From: Limnanthes douglasii subsp. nivea
Lineage: Eukaryota; Streptophyta; Magnoliopsida; Brassicales; Limnanthaceae
Direction of reading: 5' to 3'
NCBI GenBank assembly: GCA_036936605.1
Contig: JAUPFV010000003.1
Location: 107,579,278 to 107,643,277, forward strand
Length of the DNA: 64,000 bases
Shown here one piece after another: positions 1 to 11,100 of the stretch (its first letter is position 1; each line of letters opens with the position of its first letter). The translations under genes were made by a program, and so were the position numbers. The notes beneath the pieces were generated by a model, which had not been told where the DNA came from, did not search any database, and saw only the letters and a program-made list of their open reading frames with translations.

Positions 1-1000
1 GACATCGTCACAATATCACTTACAATTTTTCTCAGGTCTTCGGGGTAAGAATTGGGCTCGCCATATCGACAACCTAGTTTTCCGAAACATGTAACATAGA
101 TCATGCGACGAATTGAGAAAAAAATTATATATTAAATGGTGCCTAATTTTTCACGAAAATAAGCCGCATTATCGTGATAATGTGCCAACTTGTCATGGTG
201 CCGTATGTCACCCTAAGTTGTGTCGAGTCATTTATACATAAGACGTTACAACATGATTTTTTGTTTGTCATACAAAAATTGAATTGATGCAATGATTTAA
301 ATTATTACTTTATTTAAATGTGTTCTTTTTAAAAAAATATTTTTTTCAAAATAATTATTTTAAAATTATAAATAAAAAAGAAACAATAATAGTTTAAATC
401 ATCTATATTATACCGATCTCTAAAATATTATTAATTTTTAAATTATATTTTTATATCTTCAAAGTTTATCAATCTAGATTTTTTATTTGTTGTTGTTATT
501 GGAATCATTGATGAAATTAAGTGATCAAAATCGATCCAAGACAAGTCATAATTTTCTGGATTAAACATAAAATGAGAGTATGTAGCTATATATGACAAAA
601 ACCTCAGATATTACGACAAATAAAGGATCTCACCAAGACGATATAAGTAGAGAAATACATAATCTACAAATTAAAAATCGTCATCATGAAAATGGATTTG
701 TTGTCTGTATTGACCTATGAATATTAGTTCACGAGATAACTCTAAAAAACACTTGCGCCTAGGTTACCTAATTAAATTTTTATAAATATGTTTTGTCCTG
801 TCACGCAAGGTGGTCGGTGAGCGAAAAATGAATTATCGTAATTGATAGGTCAAAAATATTTTAGAGTGAAATTATGCTTAGTAGTTATATAACTCGAAGG
901 GTAGTTCAGGTAATTCTATGAGTGACATTATTGACAAAATTTGAACCTCGATTCAAACAACACTTCTGACCTCTCCAAATGGATACCTCACCAAAGATGA
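1..1000. other. AT-rich flank, nothing recognised
   Basis: No reading frame longer than short random ones and no recognisable domain were found. The stretch is AT-rich with poly-A/T runs around 290-460. Some of it may be the upstream part of the 5' LTR of element A, but I have no second LTR copy to compare it with. Confidence 0.5.
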
Positions 1001-1266
1001 CTAAGCAAGTAGTTAATTAGCCTACACTATTGACTCATTAAGTAATTGGACCTGATCAATGATCTGATTGGTTAATTCAAGAGTTAAGATTCTTAAACCC
1101 AGCCCATGATATCATTAAGAAGGGATGGAGAAAAACGTACAAAATTATCGAATAACGTAAGAACTCTGATTTTGAAACCCTTTTAGGGAAATCTTCCAAG
1201 ATTAACCAAGAACCAAATATGCTTATTACAAAACTACCCTGGGAATATATTTTAACCTCATCAGTT
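1001..1266 (+). mobile_element. Putative end of the 5' LTR of gypsy element A
   Basis: This stretch ends in CTCATCA a few bases before a primer-binding-site motif, the arrangement seen at the LTR ends of elements B and C (CA, a 3-base spacer, then TGG or TGA). A weak TATA-like AATATATTTT lies near 1247. The start is not defined because no matching 3' LTR was found. The assignment rests only on position. Confidence 0.35.
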
Positions 1267-1283
1267 TGACAACCACAATGGGA
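1267..1283 (+). promoter_or_regulatory. Primer-binding site of element A
   Basis: The 17-base stretch TGACAACCACAATGGGA matches the site in B (TGACGACCACAGTGGGA) and C (TGGCAACCACAGTGGGA) at 14-15 of 17 positions. In LTR retrotransposons a tRNA 3' end pairs here to prime minus-strand DNA synthesis. The usual TGG start is TGA in A and B. The tRNA species was not determined. Confidence 0.75.
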
Positions 1284-1383
1284 GCGGGGGACACCCGGAT
1301 TACGACAGTCCAAAGTTTCCAAAGTCTTACGTCAAGAATTGAATAATGGCTAAATAAATTCATGTTGATCAACTTCTAGTAAA

Positions 1384-3240
1384 TGAAAGGGATCAAATTG
1401 GAGAGCCTCAGATGAGAGCACCATCCGAAAACGATGATAAAATACACCGGCAAACTGAAAAAGACCTGGTGGATTTATAGGATAATACGTTCGGATATTC
1501 GAATAAAGTCTTGACAAATTATTCCCCTAAAAACAATCAAATTTCGAGGAAAGAGCCTCATGAAGAAGAAGATTCTAGCTCTTGAGAATTAGGAAATAAT
1601 TCGTCTTCATTTACAGATTCATTTTCTTCCTCCATTACCAGTGATTTTTATCAACAAAAGAAAGAAGATAAACACCGGGATAAACGATAGGGAAATAAAA
1701 TTGCTAGTAGAGACCAAAGATTGAAGGATCATGGAATTTCAGTAAAAAATCATAAGAAAGGGAAAAGGTTAAATTATAAAGAAAAAACGAGGGGTTCAGT
1801 TGATCACAGTATAGATCAACTGCTGAGTGACCCGTTCGATGCCCAATCCAACCCAGATATTTTGTCGATTCTAATGAAATACATCAGCTTAGCCAGGTAC
1901 GTATTGGAGGCAATCACCGCACTCGGAAAAGATTCTATTCGGACAACTCCTACGACGTCTAGATGTGTACAAAATAGAAAACTATGATGGGAGTAAAGAC
2001 CCGAATAATCATCTGGAACAATTTAAATTTTTTATGATGAGCTTCGATAATGATGACAAATTTTTGTGTCTGGCTTTTTCTCAAACGTTTAAAGATAGTG
2101 TTTTGAAGTGGTATAGCAGACTTCCAGAGGGATCAATCAAGAATTTTGATATGTTGTAGATGGCCTTCCGACGGCAGTTCGTAGGATTAATAAGTTAAAA
2201 GGAAATAGTAATACCATAATTCATTGTCACCAAATGACATCAGAAACCTTGAAAAATATCTTAGTCGGTTCGTGAATACTAAGAATGGTTTAGCTGATTG
2301 CTATGAGCAGGTGGCCATAGCTTCCATCAGACAAGGGTTATTAGCATGAGAGTTGGCTGACACGGTTACAAGGAAAAAAGCAGAAACGTGGGGTGGCCTA
2401 TTGAATCAAGTAGAAAAACAAATCACCGTAGAAGAAACCAAACTTCTAAGGCATCCTTGGCAGAATAAACCCCTTGTAGTTGCTACACATCAACAAGTGG
2501 TTAGTCAGCCACGTATTTCTTCTAATTCTCGACCTCGGGAATCAGGTCAAGGATCTGGACGATCTAGATCGAACCAAACCCAACAGTGCAGGCCAAAGGA
2601 GAATGAGTGGGTTCAGCCTAGTTGCTTTGTAGAATTAATTGAATACATGGGCATAATATCTGAAAAAACCAAAGATCACATGCAATTTCGAAGACCTTTG
2701 CCAAACCAAACCCAAATGGAGAACCAAAATATTCTCTTTGTAAGTATCATAAAGACATGGGTCATGATATAAAAGATTGTATAGCTCTTAAGCAAGATAT
2801 TCAGTTGTTGATTGAAAATAAGAAATTGACAACCGTTGTAAAAAATCATGGCTCAAACATAAATCAAGTTTCGAATAGACCCATCTCAAGCATTGACAAA
2901 GAACAATCTAGTGCACCTAGTGTGCCAAGATCTGGTTCGAATGTCTCCAACGGAGAACAAACCATAACAATTACTAAACAATTTCAAGATCTTTTTTTAT
3001 TTGGATTCAGAGTATTTAGATCCGGATCTAAACATTGTTAACATGGTGAGTGAGGGTAATGAGAGGGTTTCCCATTTGTGTAAATTCGTCAAGTCATTAA
3101 TAATATTCGGAGGGGATACAACAACGACACCTTCAAATTATTCTAGAAAGAGGCATGTCAACACTATGGATGTGCAATTAAAAGAGAAGATCAGCTTATT
3201 TATATTAAGGGCCTTCACCATTCATAGTCTTTGATGAAGA
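1384..3240 (+). pseudogene. Element A gag, broken
   Basis: Gag forms the nucleocapsid-like particle of the retrotransposon. The core domain is read at 1965-2159 (YDGSKDPNNHLEQF, then LKWYSRLPEGSIKNFD), typical of the plant Retrotrans_gag family, and ends in a TAG. A basic, glutamine-rich stretch follows in another frame (2353-2730). A zinc-knuckle-like motif CKYHKDMGHDIKDC lies at about 2742-2783. The region 3001-3234 (DSEYLDPDLN, then CKFVKSLIIFGGDT) is the gag-protease linker also seen in B. At least four frame changes and several stops separate these parts. The upstream limit is uncertain; coding-like sequence starts near 1384-1721. Confidence 0.8.
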
Positions 3241-3735
3241 TGATCTAAGAGACGTCGTTGGACCACATGAAGACGTTGTGGTTATTGGGGATTTTATTGA
3301 TGGTACAGAGATTCGAAGAATTCTTATCGATACCGGTAGTTCAGCCAATGTGTTATTTCTTTCAGCCTACAAACAAATGAAAAATCTCCCGGTGATCCAA
3401 CCTTCGAACCGGACCATCGTAGGGTTTACGGGTAGTTCGGCAGACGTCATCGGAGAGTTTGAGGGAGAAACAACTCTTGGCAAGGGGCCTTTCCGGAAAA
3501 CAGTTCGAGTATTGTTTATAGTGGTAAATTTCCCAACCTGCTATAATGTCATTTTTGGCAGGTCTTGGCTCTGAAGGATGCATGCTATTGCATCTACAGT
3601 TGATCTATATCTAAAGTACTCTGTAAGGAATCATGTGAGAGTAGTACCGAGTAGTCTAAAGGTAGCTAGAGAATGCTATGTTGCGGCACTAGCTCCAAAA
3701 ACTCTTAGTTTACCAATCACTAAATCAGAATAGTA
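3241..3735 (+). pseudogene. Element A aspartic protease and linker
   Basis: The retropepsin-like protease would cut the Gag-Pol polyprotein. An open frame at 3278-3574 reads VVIGDFIDGTEIRRILIDTG; the catalytic triad Asp-Thr-Gly is intact at 3329-3337. It continues through FTGSSADVIGEFEGETTLG to a conserved FGRSWL ending. After a TGA the same family continues in another frame (CYVAALAPKTLSLP), matching the protease-RT linker of element B. Of the three proteases in the window only this one keeps DTG; B and C have DTS. Confidence 0.85.
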
Positions 3736-3899
3736 ATCACAAGAGTCCCCTTCAGGTTAGAATCACATAGATTATCCAAATGAGACTCTCAGTACAATTA
3801 TTCCGATTGAAGAAATAAAAATTCATTGTTTGAGGAAAAAAATAAATATTCGAATCAGTTCGAAATTATCAACGAATCTGAAAAATGAGTTACTATAAT

Positions 3900-5260
3900 T
3901 TCTATTTGAATATTAGCATGTGTTTGCTTGGCATAGTGAAGATGTAACAAGAGTACTAGCTGATGTCATTAGCCATAAGTTTTCAATATGATCAGATGCA
4001 AGTCTGGCGATAAAAAAAAGGACTTTTTCTAAGGAAAAATCAGAAGCAATATGTAAAGAGGTTGATCGGTTAACCAAGATGGTTCATATAAAAGAGTCAC
4101 AATAACCTTTGTGGACTGCTAATCCAGTTATTGAAAAAAAATAAAAACGGACAATGGCGCATGTGTATCGATTTTACTAATCTTAATAAATCTTGTTCTA
4201 TGGACCCATTCCCAATGCCTCGAATAGATCAACTGGTGGATTCCACATCTGGAAATAAATTGTTATCTTTTATGGATTCTTTTACTGGATATAATCAAAT
4301 TTAAATAGATCCGAATGATCAAGATCATACTATATTTATTACTGATGGGGACTACAAAGTAATGCCCTTCAAACTAAAAAATGCTGGTGCTACTTATCAA
4401 CGTCTGGTTAACAAAATATTCAAATCGGTAGAAATATAGAGGTATACATAGATGATATGGTGGTAAAATATGTCAAAGAGGAATATCATTTATCTGATCT
4501 TAGAGAAAGCTTTTCTAAGTTTGAAACCATTAATTTGAAACTCAACCCAAAAAAACGTACTTTTGGTGTTCGGTCTGGAAAACTTTTGGGTTATATAATC
4601 AGAGAGTGAAGGATTCAAGCTGATCCGGCACAGTTGAACACTTTGTTAGCCATGGATCCACCCAAATCGACAAAAGAGGTGCAAATACTCACAAGAATTT
4701 TAACGACGTTGAATAGATTTGTGTCCAGATCTTCAGATAAATGCCCTCAATTTTTCAAGTTTTGAGAAACGTAAAGGGTTTTACTTGGTCTCCGAATTGC
4801 GACAAAGCTTTCATCGAGATAAAGTGGCATTTGTCCAACCCAAAAAATTTGTTCAAGCCAACAGAAGGGAAACCACTCTACGTATATCTGGCGGTTTTGG
4901 ATTATGTTGTAAGTGTTAATTCGGGAAGTGGATAATCACCCCTATCCCGTTTATTACATCATCAAAGCTTTATTTGATACCGAAAAGAAGTATTTGAAGT
5001 TAGAAAAGTTGGTTTTGGCCTTAGTCATTGTAGCAAGGAAAATGCGGTCCTACTTCCAGGGACATTCAATCACAGTTCAAACGACTTTTCCTCTTAAAGT
5101 CATGCTACGAGAGTCAGATGTTTCGAGACAAAGGACCAAGTGGTCCATTGAATTAGGAGATTTCGACATCGATTTTGCTCCTCAAACTGATATCAAAGGT
5201 CAAGCTGTAGCAGATTTCTTGGTAGAATTTCATTCTGATTGGAAAATATTAAATGATTAT
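3900..5260 (+). pseudogene. Element A reverse transcriptase and RNase H
   Basis: RT copies element RNA into DNA and RNase H degrades the template. The RT start (FAWHSEDVTRVLADVISHK) is at about 3910-3990, the palm (MCIDFTNLNKSC, then RIDQLVDSTSGNKLLSFMDS) at 4158-4290, and the catalytic YIDD box is intact at 4445-4456. The connection and the first RNase H follow (YYIIKALFDTEKKYLKLEKL, then KWSIELGDFDIDFAPQTDIK), open at 4913-5260. Stops and frameshifts, for example just before YIDD and near 4607, exclude a functional product. The fragment order is the Ty3/gypsy order. Confidence 0.85.
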
Positions 5261-5734
5261 ATTGATTCACAAGGAAACGAATGGATGGTTCGAATTGATG
5301 GGGGATCTAATAATACTATGGGATGTGAGGCCAGAATATGTTTAACTTCTCCATTTGGGGATTCTATGTATCAAGCTATTTGGTTTGGTTTCCAAGCCTC
5401 CAATAATGAATCCGAATATGAAGCAACTATCATTGGTCTAAGGCTCGCCCAAATTTGTAGAGCCACAATGGTTTGATTAATGAATGATTCATAACTATTG
5501 GTTCAACAGGTTCAAGACTTATGTGAAAAAAAGAAAGAGAGACTAGTAAAGTACCTCCAGGTATTGAAAAAAGTATCAACTTATTTTGAAAATGTGAGGT
5601 ACGAACATATACCCCGGGATGAGAATTCGATGGCCGATTCTTTGGCTACTATTTCTTACACTGAAGCATTTCCCTGGATTTTGGTACAAGAATGTCCTTC
5701 GATAAAAAAAACTTCTTCAAAAAAAAGATCTTAG
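5261..5734 (+). pseudogene. Element A second (archaeal-type) RNase H
   Basis: After the usual RNase H comes a second one: WMVRIDGGSNNTMG, SNNESEYEATIIGLRLAQ, a stop within NDS-LLVQQVQ, then YEHIPRDENSMADSLATIS. A second RNase H of archaeal type between RNase H and integrase is a known mark of the plant Tat lineage, and it supports placing A there. The acidic residues expected in the active site (Asp of DGG, Glu of NESEYEA, Asp of NDS) are visible. One TAA, probably from a CAA codon, interrupts the frame at about 5489. Confidence 0.8.
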
Positions 5735-6866
5735 TACTAAATAAAATTGTCAAATATCGGTCATATCCAATTCGTATTGGAGACATGAAATTCAACTTTT
5801 AATAACCAAGGGAATTTTGACGGAGAGTAAAGATCTAATTAAAAAATTGAAGTTTAAAGCGCATGGATTTGTAGTTTTGGGAGAAGTGTTGTATAAAAAG
5901 TCCTTCAGTAAACCATTGCTCTTATGTCTTGGATAGGATGAATCTCAAATTGTTTTATCTAAACTCCATGATGGATAATGATCAACTCATTGCAGTTACA
6001 AAGCTCTAACCATAAAGGTTGTGCTAGCGGGATACTATTGGCCTACCATTATGGAAAATGCTATGGTGAGAAAATGTGATCCTTGCCAAAAGTTTGGAAA
6101 TGCAATGATGTCCCAACTAGTCCAATACAAAATATTTCTGAAGCAGTGCCTTTTGATAGGTGGGGACTTGATCTTGTAGGGCCTTTACCAATGGTGTCTG
6201 TAGAGCGACGAACAATCTTAGTCGTAGTAGATTACTTTACTAAATTATTAGAAGTAATGGTCCTCAATGGTGTGCTTCAAGAGGAATTCGACCGATAATG
6301 GTCCTCAATGGTCAAGTAGAAGTGGTTAATCGGACCATACTGAAAAGTCTAAAAACTAATTTGGAGGGGTCAATAGGTAAATGACCGAACTATTTACAGG
6401 AGGTATTATGGGCCTACATGACTACTCCACACTTAACAACAAAATAGTCATCTTTTGTTTTGATATACATAATGTATGATATTGCTCCAATTAAATCCAC
6501 TTTTCCTTATTTTTTAGATGTAAAAAATATATCAAACAAGATAATGAAATGGCGGTACAAATTCAACTTGATCTCATTCAAGAAAAAAGACGTCAAACTC
6601 ATCTTAGAAGGTTTTATTATCAAGGGTTAATGAGAAGCAGGTATGCTTCCAAAATTCAGAGAAGAAAGTTTAGTGTTGGGGACCGAGTTTTCAGAAAAGT
6701 ATTTCTACATACCAAGGATAAGAGGCTAGGAAAATTGGTCCCAAATTGGAAAGGTATGTATATAGTTGTTGACGGGGTTAAACAAGGGACTTACCAGTTG
6801 GTTGATCAAGAGGGTGTTCCTTTAAGGCACCCGTGAAATATAGAACACCTAAGGATGTACTTGGAG
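5735..6866 (+). pseudogene. Element A integrase, internally deleted
   Basis: Integrase inserts the DNA copy into the chromosome. The zinc-binding region reads STHCSYKAL, GYYWPTIM and KCDPCQKFGN (5970-6105); the catalytic core begins with FDRWGLDLVGPLPMV and VVVDYFTKL (6146-6250). The core is then shortened: sequence jumps from GVLQEEFDR to TDNGPQW and QVEVVNRTILKSLK, so the middle is lost. The C-terminal part is open at 6549-6836 and carries a GPY/F-like module (LVPNWKGMYIVV, GTYQLVDQEG), ending WNIEHLRMYLE near 6866. Confidence 0.85.
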
Positions 6867-7165
6867 TAAGTTTTTAATTATATACTTCAATTTTGTTTTA
6901 TGTGAATATTTCAAATGAGGGCATACTCTTTCCTACCCCGGTGACTTGGAGTGGTTTTAACGAGGTGCCCAACTTGTCAATCAACTCTTTTTTAGCATTT
7001 AAAATTATTTGTCTCTCTAAAATTCATTTTTGCCTTCGAATGGATTACCTTTGAATGACTTACGAGTAAATTCATTTTTTCCTTCGAACGGATTACCTTC
7101 AGATGACTTAAGAGTAAATTCATTTTACTTTCGAATGGACTACATTTGAAGATCTTAAGTGTAAG
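6867..7165 (+). repeat. Element A post-pol box and short tandem repeats
   Basis: At 6917-6970 lies a noncoding box (GAGGGCATACTCTTTCC through GGTTTTAACGAGGTGCC) that recurs right after pol in B (14969-15022) and C (47246-47300). Behind it, 7032-7165 holds three imperfect copies of about 50 bp built on TTCGAATGGATTACC and TTTGAATGA, the same motif as at 47398-47670 in C. No protein is likely; the minus-strand frame here only reflects the repeat. Confidence 0.7.
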
Positions 7166-7639
7166 TTCGTTGGCCATAATAGAAATTAGGCAATAATATT
7201 AAAATACTTCACAATGCATATTAAAATAATTCACAATGCATTTTAACAATGGGTAGTGCACCTTTGCACGACCTCTCAATTGTCCATTATGGACAAATTC
7301 ATCTTAATAAGGGGTCATGCACCCATGCACGATCCCTCACTTGGTCATCTTGCCTAAGTCTTCCCAGATAGGGTTCGTATGCAAGCACAGAACCTCACTT
7401 GGCTATTTGTCTAAGTCTTCCCACATAGTTGTCACGTATAAGCACGACCCTTCACTTGACCATTTTGGCCAAATGTGTTTTATAAACCTCTTATTTGGCC
7501 AAATATCTAATTGCATTGTGACAATGGATCACGCACAAGCTCGAATCTCGCTTAGGCCTTTTAGTCAAGTATGTCATCATGGGGATCGCGTATAAGTTTG
7601 ACCCATCACTTGGCCATCAATTTGCCTTACTAGAGAGTG
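7166..7639 (+). repeat. Element A tail: imperfect repeats of about 60 bp
   Basis: Phrases such as GCACGACC, TCACTTGGCCAT and CCTAAGTCTTCCCA recur four to five times between about 7250 and 7620 at spacings near 60 bp. The open frames over it are by-products of the repeat. Such arrays between pol and the 3' LTR are known in Tat/Ogre elements. Confidence 0.6.
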
Positions 7640-8032
7640 CGGCTTTTTACACACGATCTCTATGCCAGAAACCTTCTGTATCATGTAAATTCTCAAGACC
7701 GTTTATCAAACCTAAGGATGGTCAGGATAACCAAGCGATATTATCCGTCATCGAACCATAAATAGTCCAAAAACCAAGTCTCACACCATACGGATAAAGC
7801 ATTTGGTATTATTCAGAGATACTGTCAAAAGAACGTACGTGACTGTGTATATAAGAAAAAACTGAGCCAACGTGAAAGAACTTGCCCGTTATATCTTAGG
7901 ATCAAGACCATTATATTAAGATCATTATAATTATTTTGTAAGAAAGTTTCATCTCAAAAGTTTATGAAGCTCTTGGTACCTTTATCTCTTCGATCTTGTT
8001 TGTACGTTACTCTTTAGTTCAATATGTTAGGT
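7640..8032 (+). mobile_element. LTR-like remnant with TATA box
   Basis: This stretch holds a TATATAAG box at 7848-7854 followed by a leader-like sequence, and sits where a 3' LTR of element A would be expected. It does not match the sequence before A's primer-binding site, so it could be a different LTR. It ends where copia integrase homology begins. Confidence 0.35.
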
Positions 8033-8310
8033 GTATTTTTACCTCACTGTGTCTATTTTCCTAAACACAAGGATGAAAACTTTAATATGTTTAAGATATT
8101 CAAAGTTGAGGTTGAAAAGCAACTAGAAATTAATATTAAATATTACACAATGAGCGAGAGTGAGAAATACTTCTCAATTGACATTTCTAGGTTATATGAA
8201 GAGCTGTAATAATGCATCAATGTTTGGAACCTTACACATCGCAACAAAATGGATTGATTGTACATAAAAATATTTGTTTTAATAACCAATTACATGCTAG
8301 CATATTATGA
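8033..8310 (+). pseudogene. Ty1/copia integrase fragment
   Basis: The frame reads CVYFPKHKDENFNMFKIFK followed by VEVEKQLEINIK, matching the copia integrase core (usual pattern KDEAFxxFKxFKxxVE). A frame change near 8210 leads to EPYTSQQNGL, matching the conserved PYTPQQNGVAER region. Everything upstream of it in the copia polyprotein is missing. The matching RT starts about 1 kb downstream. Confidence 0.75.
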
Positions 8311-9319
8311 ATTGCATATAAATTTTTAGAGTAAGGTCATTTTAACGATATGATATATTATAAATTGTTTTTTAGCTTAAGAAACTTGAAATCTCTCAAT
8401 ATGAGTTATGAAAGGGGAAAAATAACCAAAAATGGATTTTTAAAAGTGTTGAGGTTTTATTATTCAGAAAAAGCACAAATCTTAAGAGAATAAAGTTAGG
8501 ACATAATCTATAAGATGTGAATTTGTTAATTACTCGATAAATAACACATCTTATTAATTGTTAGACTTAAATATAAATAATTGAAGTTTTTAAAGTCCAA
8601 ATCACTTGATTATAGTATGACTTAAACCACTATGAAAACAAGAAAAAGTATTGCAAGAAGCACGTTTGATTGTATAACAAGGCCAATGGGTGAAAATACT
8701 CAAGCATATATGATAACGTGACAGGAATAGAAGAAGAATCAACGATAGATGAAACCCTAATTCAAGGGTAACATGATGAAACCCTAATCTAAGGGTAACA
8801 AATACTGAAATTTTCAGAGATACAAAATATATAATTCAAAAAACTTATTTAAAACTTAAGGTATATGAGGCTTTTATAAGAGCTTCTCAAAACCCTAAAT
8901 TAGAATGCAAGAAAATAAAATAAATATTTTAAAATAAATATTTTAAAATAAAATAAAATCTTAATATAATTATATTTGATTTAAATAACATAAGATATTT
9001 GAATAAAATAAAATAAAATAAGTTTTTGTTGGACTTTCTGGGCTACATCAATATAATATCCGATGAGATAAAGTTGTAAAGTTCTTTTAAACTTGGTGGA
9101 AAGAAGTGGTGACATGGAAAATTCTGAATGGTTCTTTCTTTCATATAAAAATGTATTTTTTTCTAGAGATTTTGAATTGATTCAACAATATCAAATCACA
9201 CTTGAGAATTGATCAATTGACATAATTAATAAACATATTATTTTTACATATATGATTCGTTTTTTAGAACCATGAGAATAAGAATATATTCACAGTTACA
9301 TCGTTACACAACTTAAAAA
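8311..9319. mobile_element. Insertion in the copia remnant, LTR-like
   Basis: This AT-rich stretch separates copia integrase from copia RT. From about 8735 to 9065 it looks like a retrotransposon LTR read on the opposite strand: telomere-like AAACCCTAA words, TTTATAAGAGCTTC, then ATAAAATAAA runs and a TTGGACTTTCTGGGCTACAT end. A diverged copy of the last 130 bp occurs at 63240-63370. No coding capacity is seen. Confidence 0.45.
8748..8801. repeat. 27-bp repeat with telobox word, two copies
   Basis: The unit runs from GATGAAACCCTAA to AAGGGTAACAT. There are two copies here and three in the second duplication unit (20175-20255). The AAACCCTAA word matches the plant telobox; no role is shown. 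Confidence 0.8.
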
Positions 9320-10056
9320 TCCAACAATAAAAATTTAAGATGATATTCTTAAATGAAGATCTCAAAGAAGAGGTTTACATATAGAAATTAATTTTTCTTT
9401 TTGTAATTGTGAGAAATGACTTCAAATTATGTATAGTTATGAATTCAATGTATAGACTGAAACAAGCACCTAAATTGACATGAAAAGTTCGATCATGTCA
9501 TAGTATATGATAGGTTTTAGGCACGTAAATAATTGTTTGTACACTAACATTTGTGGAGGCATTGTGGCCGTAATGTGTCCATACATAAATCATCTACTTA
9601 TATTAGGTAATGAAATAAGAACTAATGAAATGAACAGAGTTTTTTCTTCCACGTTTAAGATTAACGATCTTGAAGAAGTGGACATTATTTTATAAATACA
9701 ATTCTTCAAATATACTTCGCTAAGTCAATCTCATTACATTTAAAATATACTTGATAAATGTAAACCTATGAAATTCAAAGAATCACATACGTCATTTGAT
9801 CATGGTTTGAAACTAGGAAGTAATATGCATTTAAAAATGGAAAATGACCATCCAAATTCATTGAGATAGTAAATCAATACTTGGTAGAGCCTACAATTAT
9901 ATTATGGAAATTCTAGACATATAAGTTTGAGACATGAGTATGTTAGATAAGTAATTCAAGATGTAATCATACCATGTTTTGACGTGCGTTCTAGGAAGAA
10001 CTTGATAGATTTTTTTACCAACCATTGGCTCAAGAATTTATGAACTCGACATCTAG
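9320..10056 (+). pseudogene. Ty1/copia reverse transcriptase and RNase H, broken
   Basis: Reading across frames gives FLNEDLKEEVYI (9325-9375), MYRLKQAPK, then the open stretch 9507-9695 with GFRHVNNCLYTNICGGIVAV and an INHLLILGNE box where copia RT normally has YVDD-LLI, so the catalytic pair is lost (NH). It goes on to ISQSHYI- and DKCKPMKF-like phrases and ends with VRSRKNLIDFFT and an STSSW-like motif, the usual copia RNase H end. The 3' LTR of this copia is absent. Confidence 0.8.
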
Positions 10057-10261
10057 TTGGATAAGAAAAAACTCTCAAATTGATATTTTAAAAATTATGA
10101 TAACCCAAAACGACTATAATAAATATCTAAGGATTAAATTTGTAATGAGTAACAACAAGTTATTTGTTAAATATTCAACATATAAATTTGAGTTCCATAT
10201 GTGATGAATAACATACAATGTTCGTTATCATGAAAGGATAAGTTCAAAGAAATTTTAATAT
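10057..10261. other. Copia-adjacent spacer with B target site
   Basis: No domain is seen. The last five bases (10257-10261, AATAT) are the target-site duplication left of element B; the same AATAT follows B2's 3' LTR at 30645-30649. Confidence 0.6.
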
Positions 10262-10617
10262 TGATGAGTTCGCATACTTTAGTCACAACCCACCACTTAA
10301 TCCGGACAGGGGGAACTCGGACCATAACACTCCACTGAAAAATCCGGACAGGACAAATGTAAAACAAATTTTGACTAAGTTATTGCTAATCTACTTAAAA
10401 GACTAATGGGTCCTTAAACTTGACCTGATTTCAGAACTTGACCCGGTAAGCCCATGGGTCATTAATTAAGAGTATAAATACCCCAACCACTCTCATTAAT
10501 GAGGGTGATCAACATCTAATACAAGTAGGCTGCTTAATTATCTCACTACTCCTCACACTAAACAAAAAGTACTTTACACTTATCAACCTACCTCCCAGCC
10601 CAAAATAAACCAAACCA
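10262..10617 (+). mobile_element. Element B1 5' LTR
   Basis: This 356-bp LTR starts TGATGAGTTC and ends AAACCA; it recurs at 21716-22071 and, more diverged, as the 3' LTR at 30276-30644. A TATAAATA box lies at 10473-10480, about 145 bp before the end. It would drive the genomic RNA of B. The partner 3' LTR of B1 is missing because unit 1 ends at 18338. Confidence 0.9.
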
Positions 10618-10620
10618 AAT

Positions 10621-10637
10621 TGACGACCACAGTGGGA
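10621..10637 (+). promoter_or_regulatory. Element B1 primer-binding site
   Basis: TGACGACCACAGTGGGA begins three bases after the LTR end and matches the sites of A and C. Confidence 0.8.
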
Positions 10638-11100
10638 GCACGAAGGTGCCTGAATTTTACATTCAAAACCAGTCCCGATATAAGGCTAAGGAGACCGGAC
10701 AAGGGTCCAACCGGACTAAACAAACTCAATCCAATCAGAATCAGTCTCAGAGCCAGCAATCAAGAGGTAAAATAGGTACTTGGGTTCAGCCAGAGTGGTT
10801 TGTAGAGTTAAGGGAGAATATGGCCATAATATATGATAAGACTAAGGATGAAGTCCATTTTCGTAAGCCGACGGTACTGTAGTCTCCCAGAGAAAGCCAA
10901 AATACTTATTTTTGCCAATATCACAACAATATAGGCCATAACACTCAAGATCGCATACCATTGAAACAAGAAGTGTAAAACCTTTTTGAAAGAGGCAAAC
11001 TGGGAGATTATGTCAAAAGAAAAGTGGAAACAGGCCTGACAATGCTCTTCGGACTAGCCCTACAAACAATGTTGGAATATCTGTTCAAGAAGGGGCAATG
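10638..11100 (+). pseudogene. Element B1 gag remnant, core domain deleted
   Basis: Only the C-terminal end of gag is left. It starts right behind the primer-binding site with a glutamine/serine-rich stretch and reads GTWVQPEWFVELRENMAIIY, matching the WVQPSCFVELIEYMG stretch of A. A degraded zinc-knuckle-like CQYHNNIGHNTQDR follows; its last cysteine is arginine. The YDGSKDP-type core domain present in A is absent, so B could not make its own capsid even without the stops. Confidence 0.8.

Noticed and set aside
3362..3583. Minus-strand frame opposite element A protease
   Set aside because: Shadow of the protease reading frame, no domain; same for 11529-11720 and 22983-23174.
6916..6930. TGAGGGCATA taken as the start of a 3' LTR of element A
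   Set aside because: It resembles the TGAGGGCAAC start of C's LTR, but the same box follows pol in B and C well before their LTRs, so it is internal.
6992..7177. Minus-strand 61-codon frame with repeated SHLKVI/SHSKVI phrases (also 18418-18603)
   Set aside because: It is the complement of the post-pol tandem repeat; the protein repeat is a by-product of the DNA repeat.
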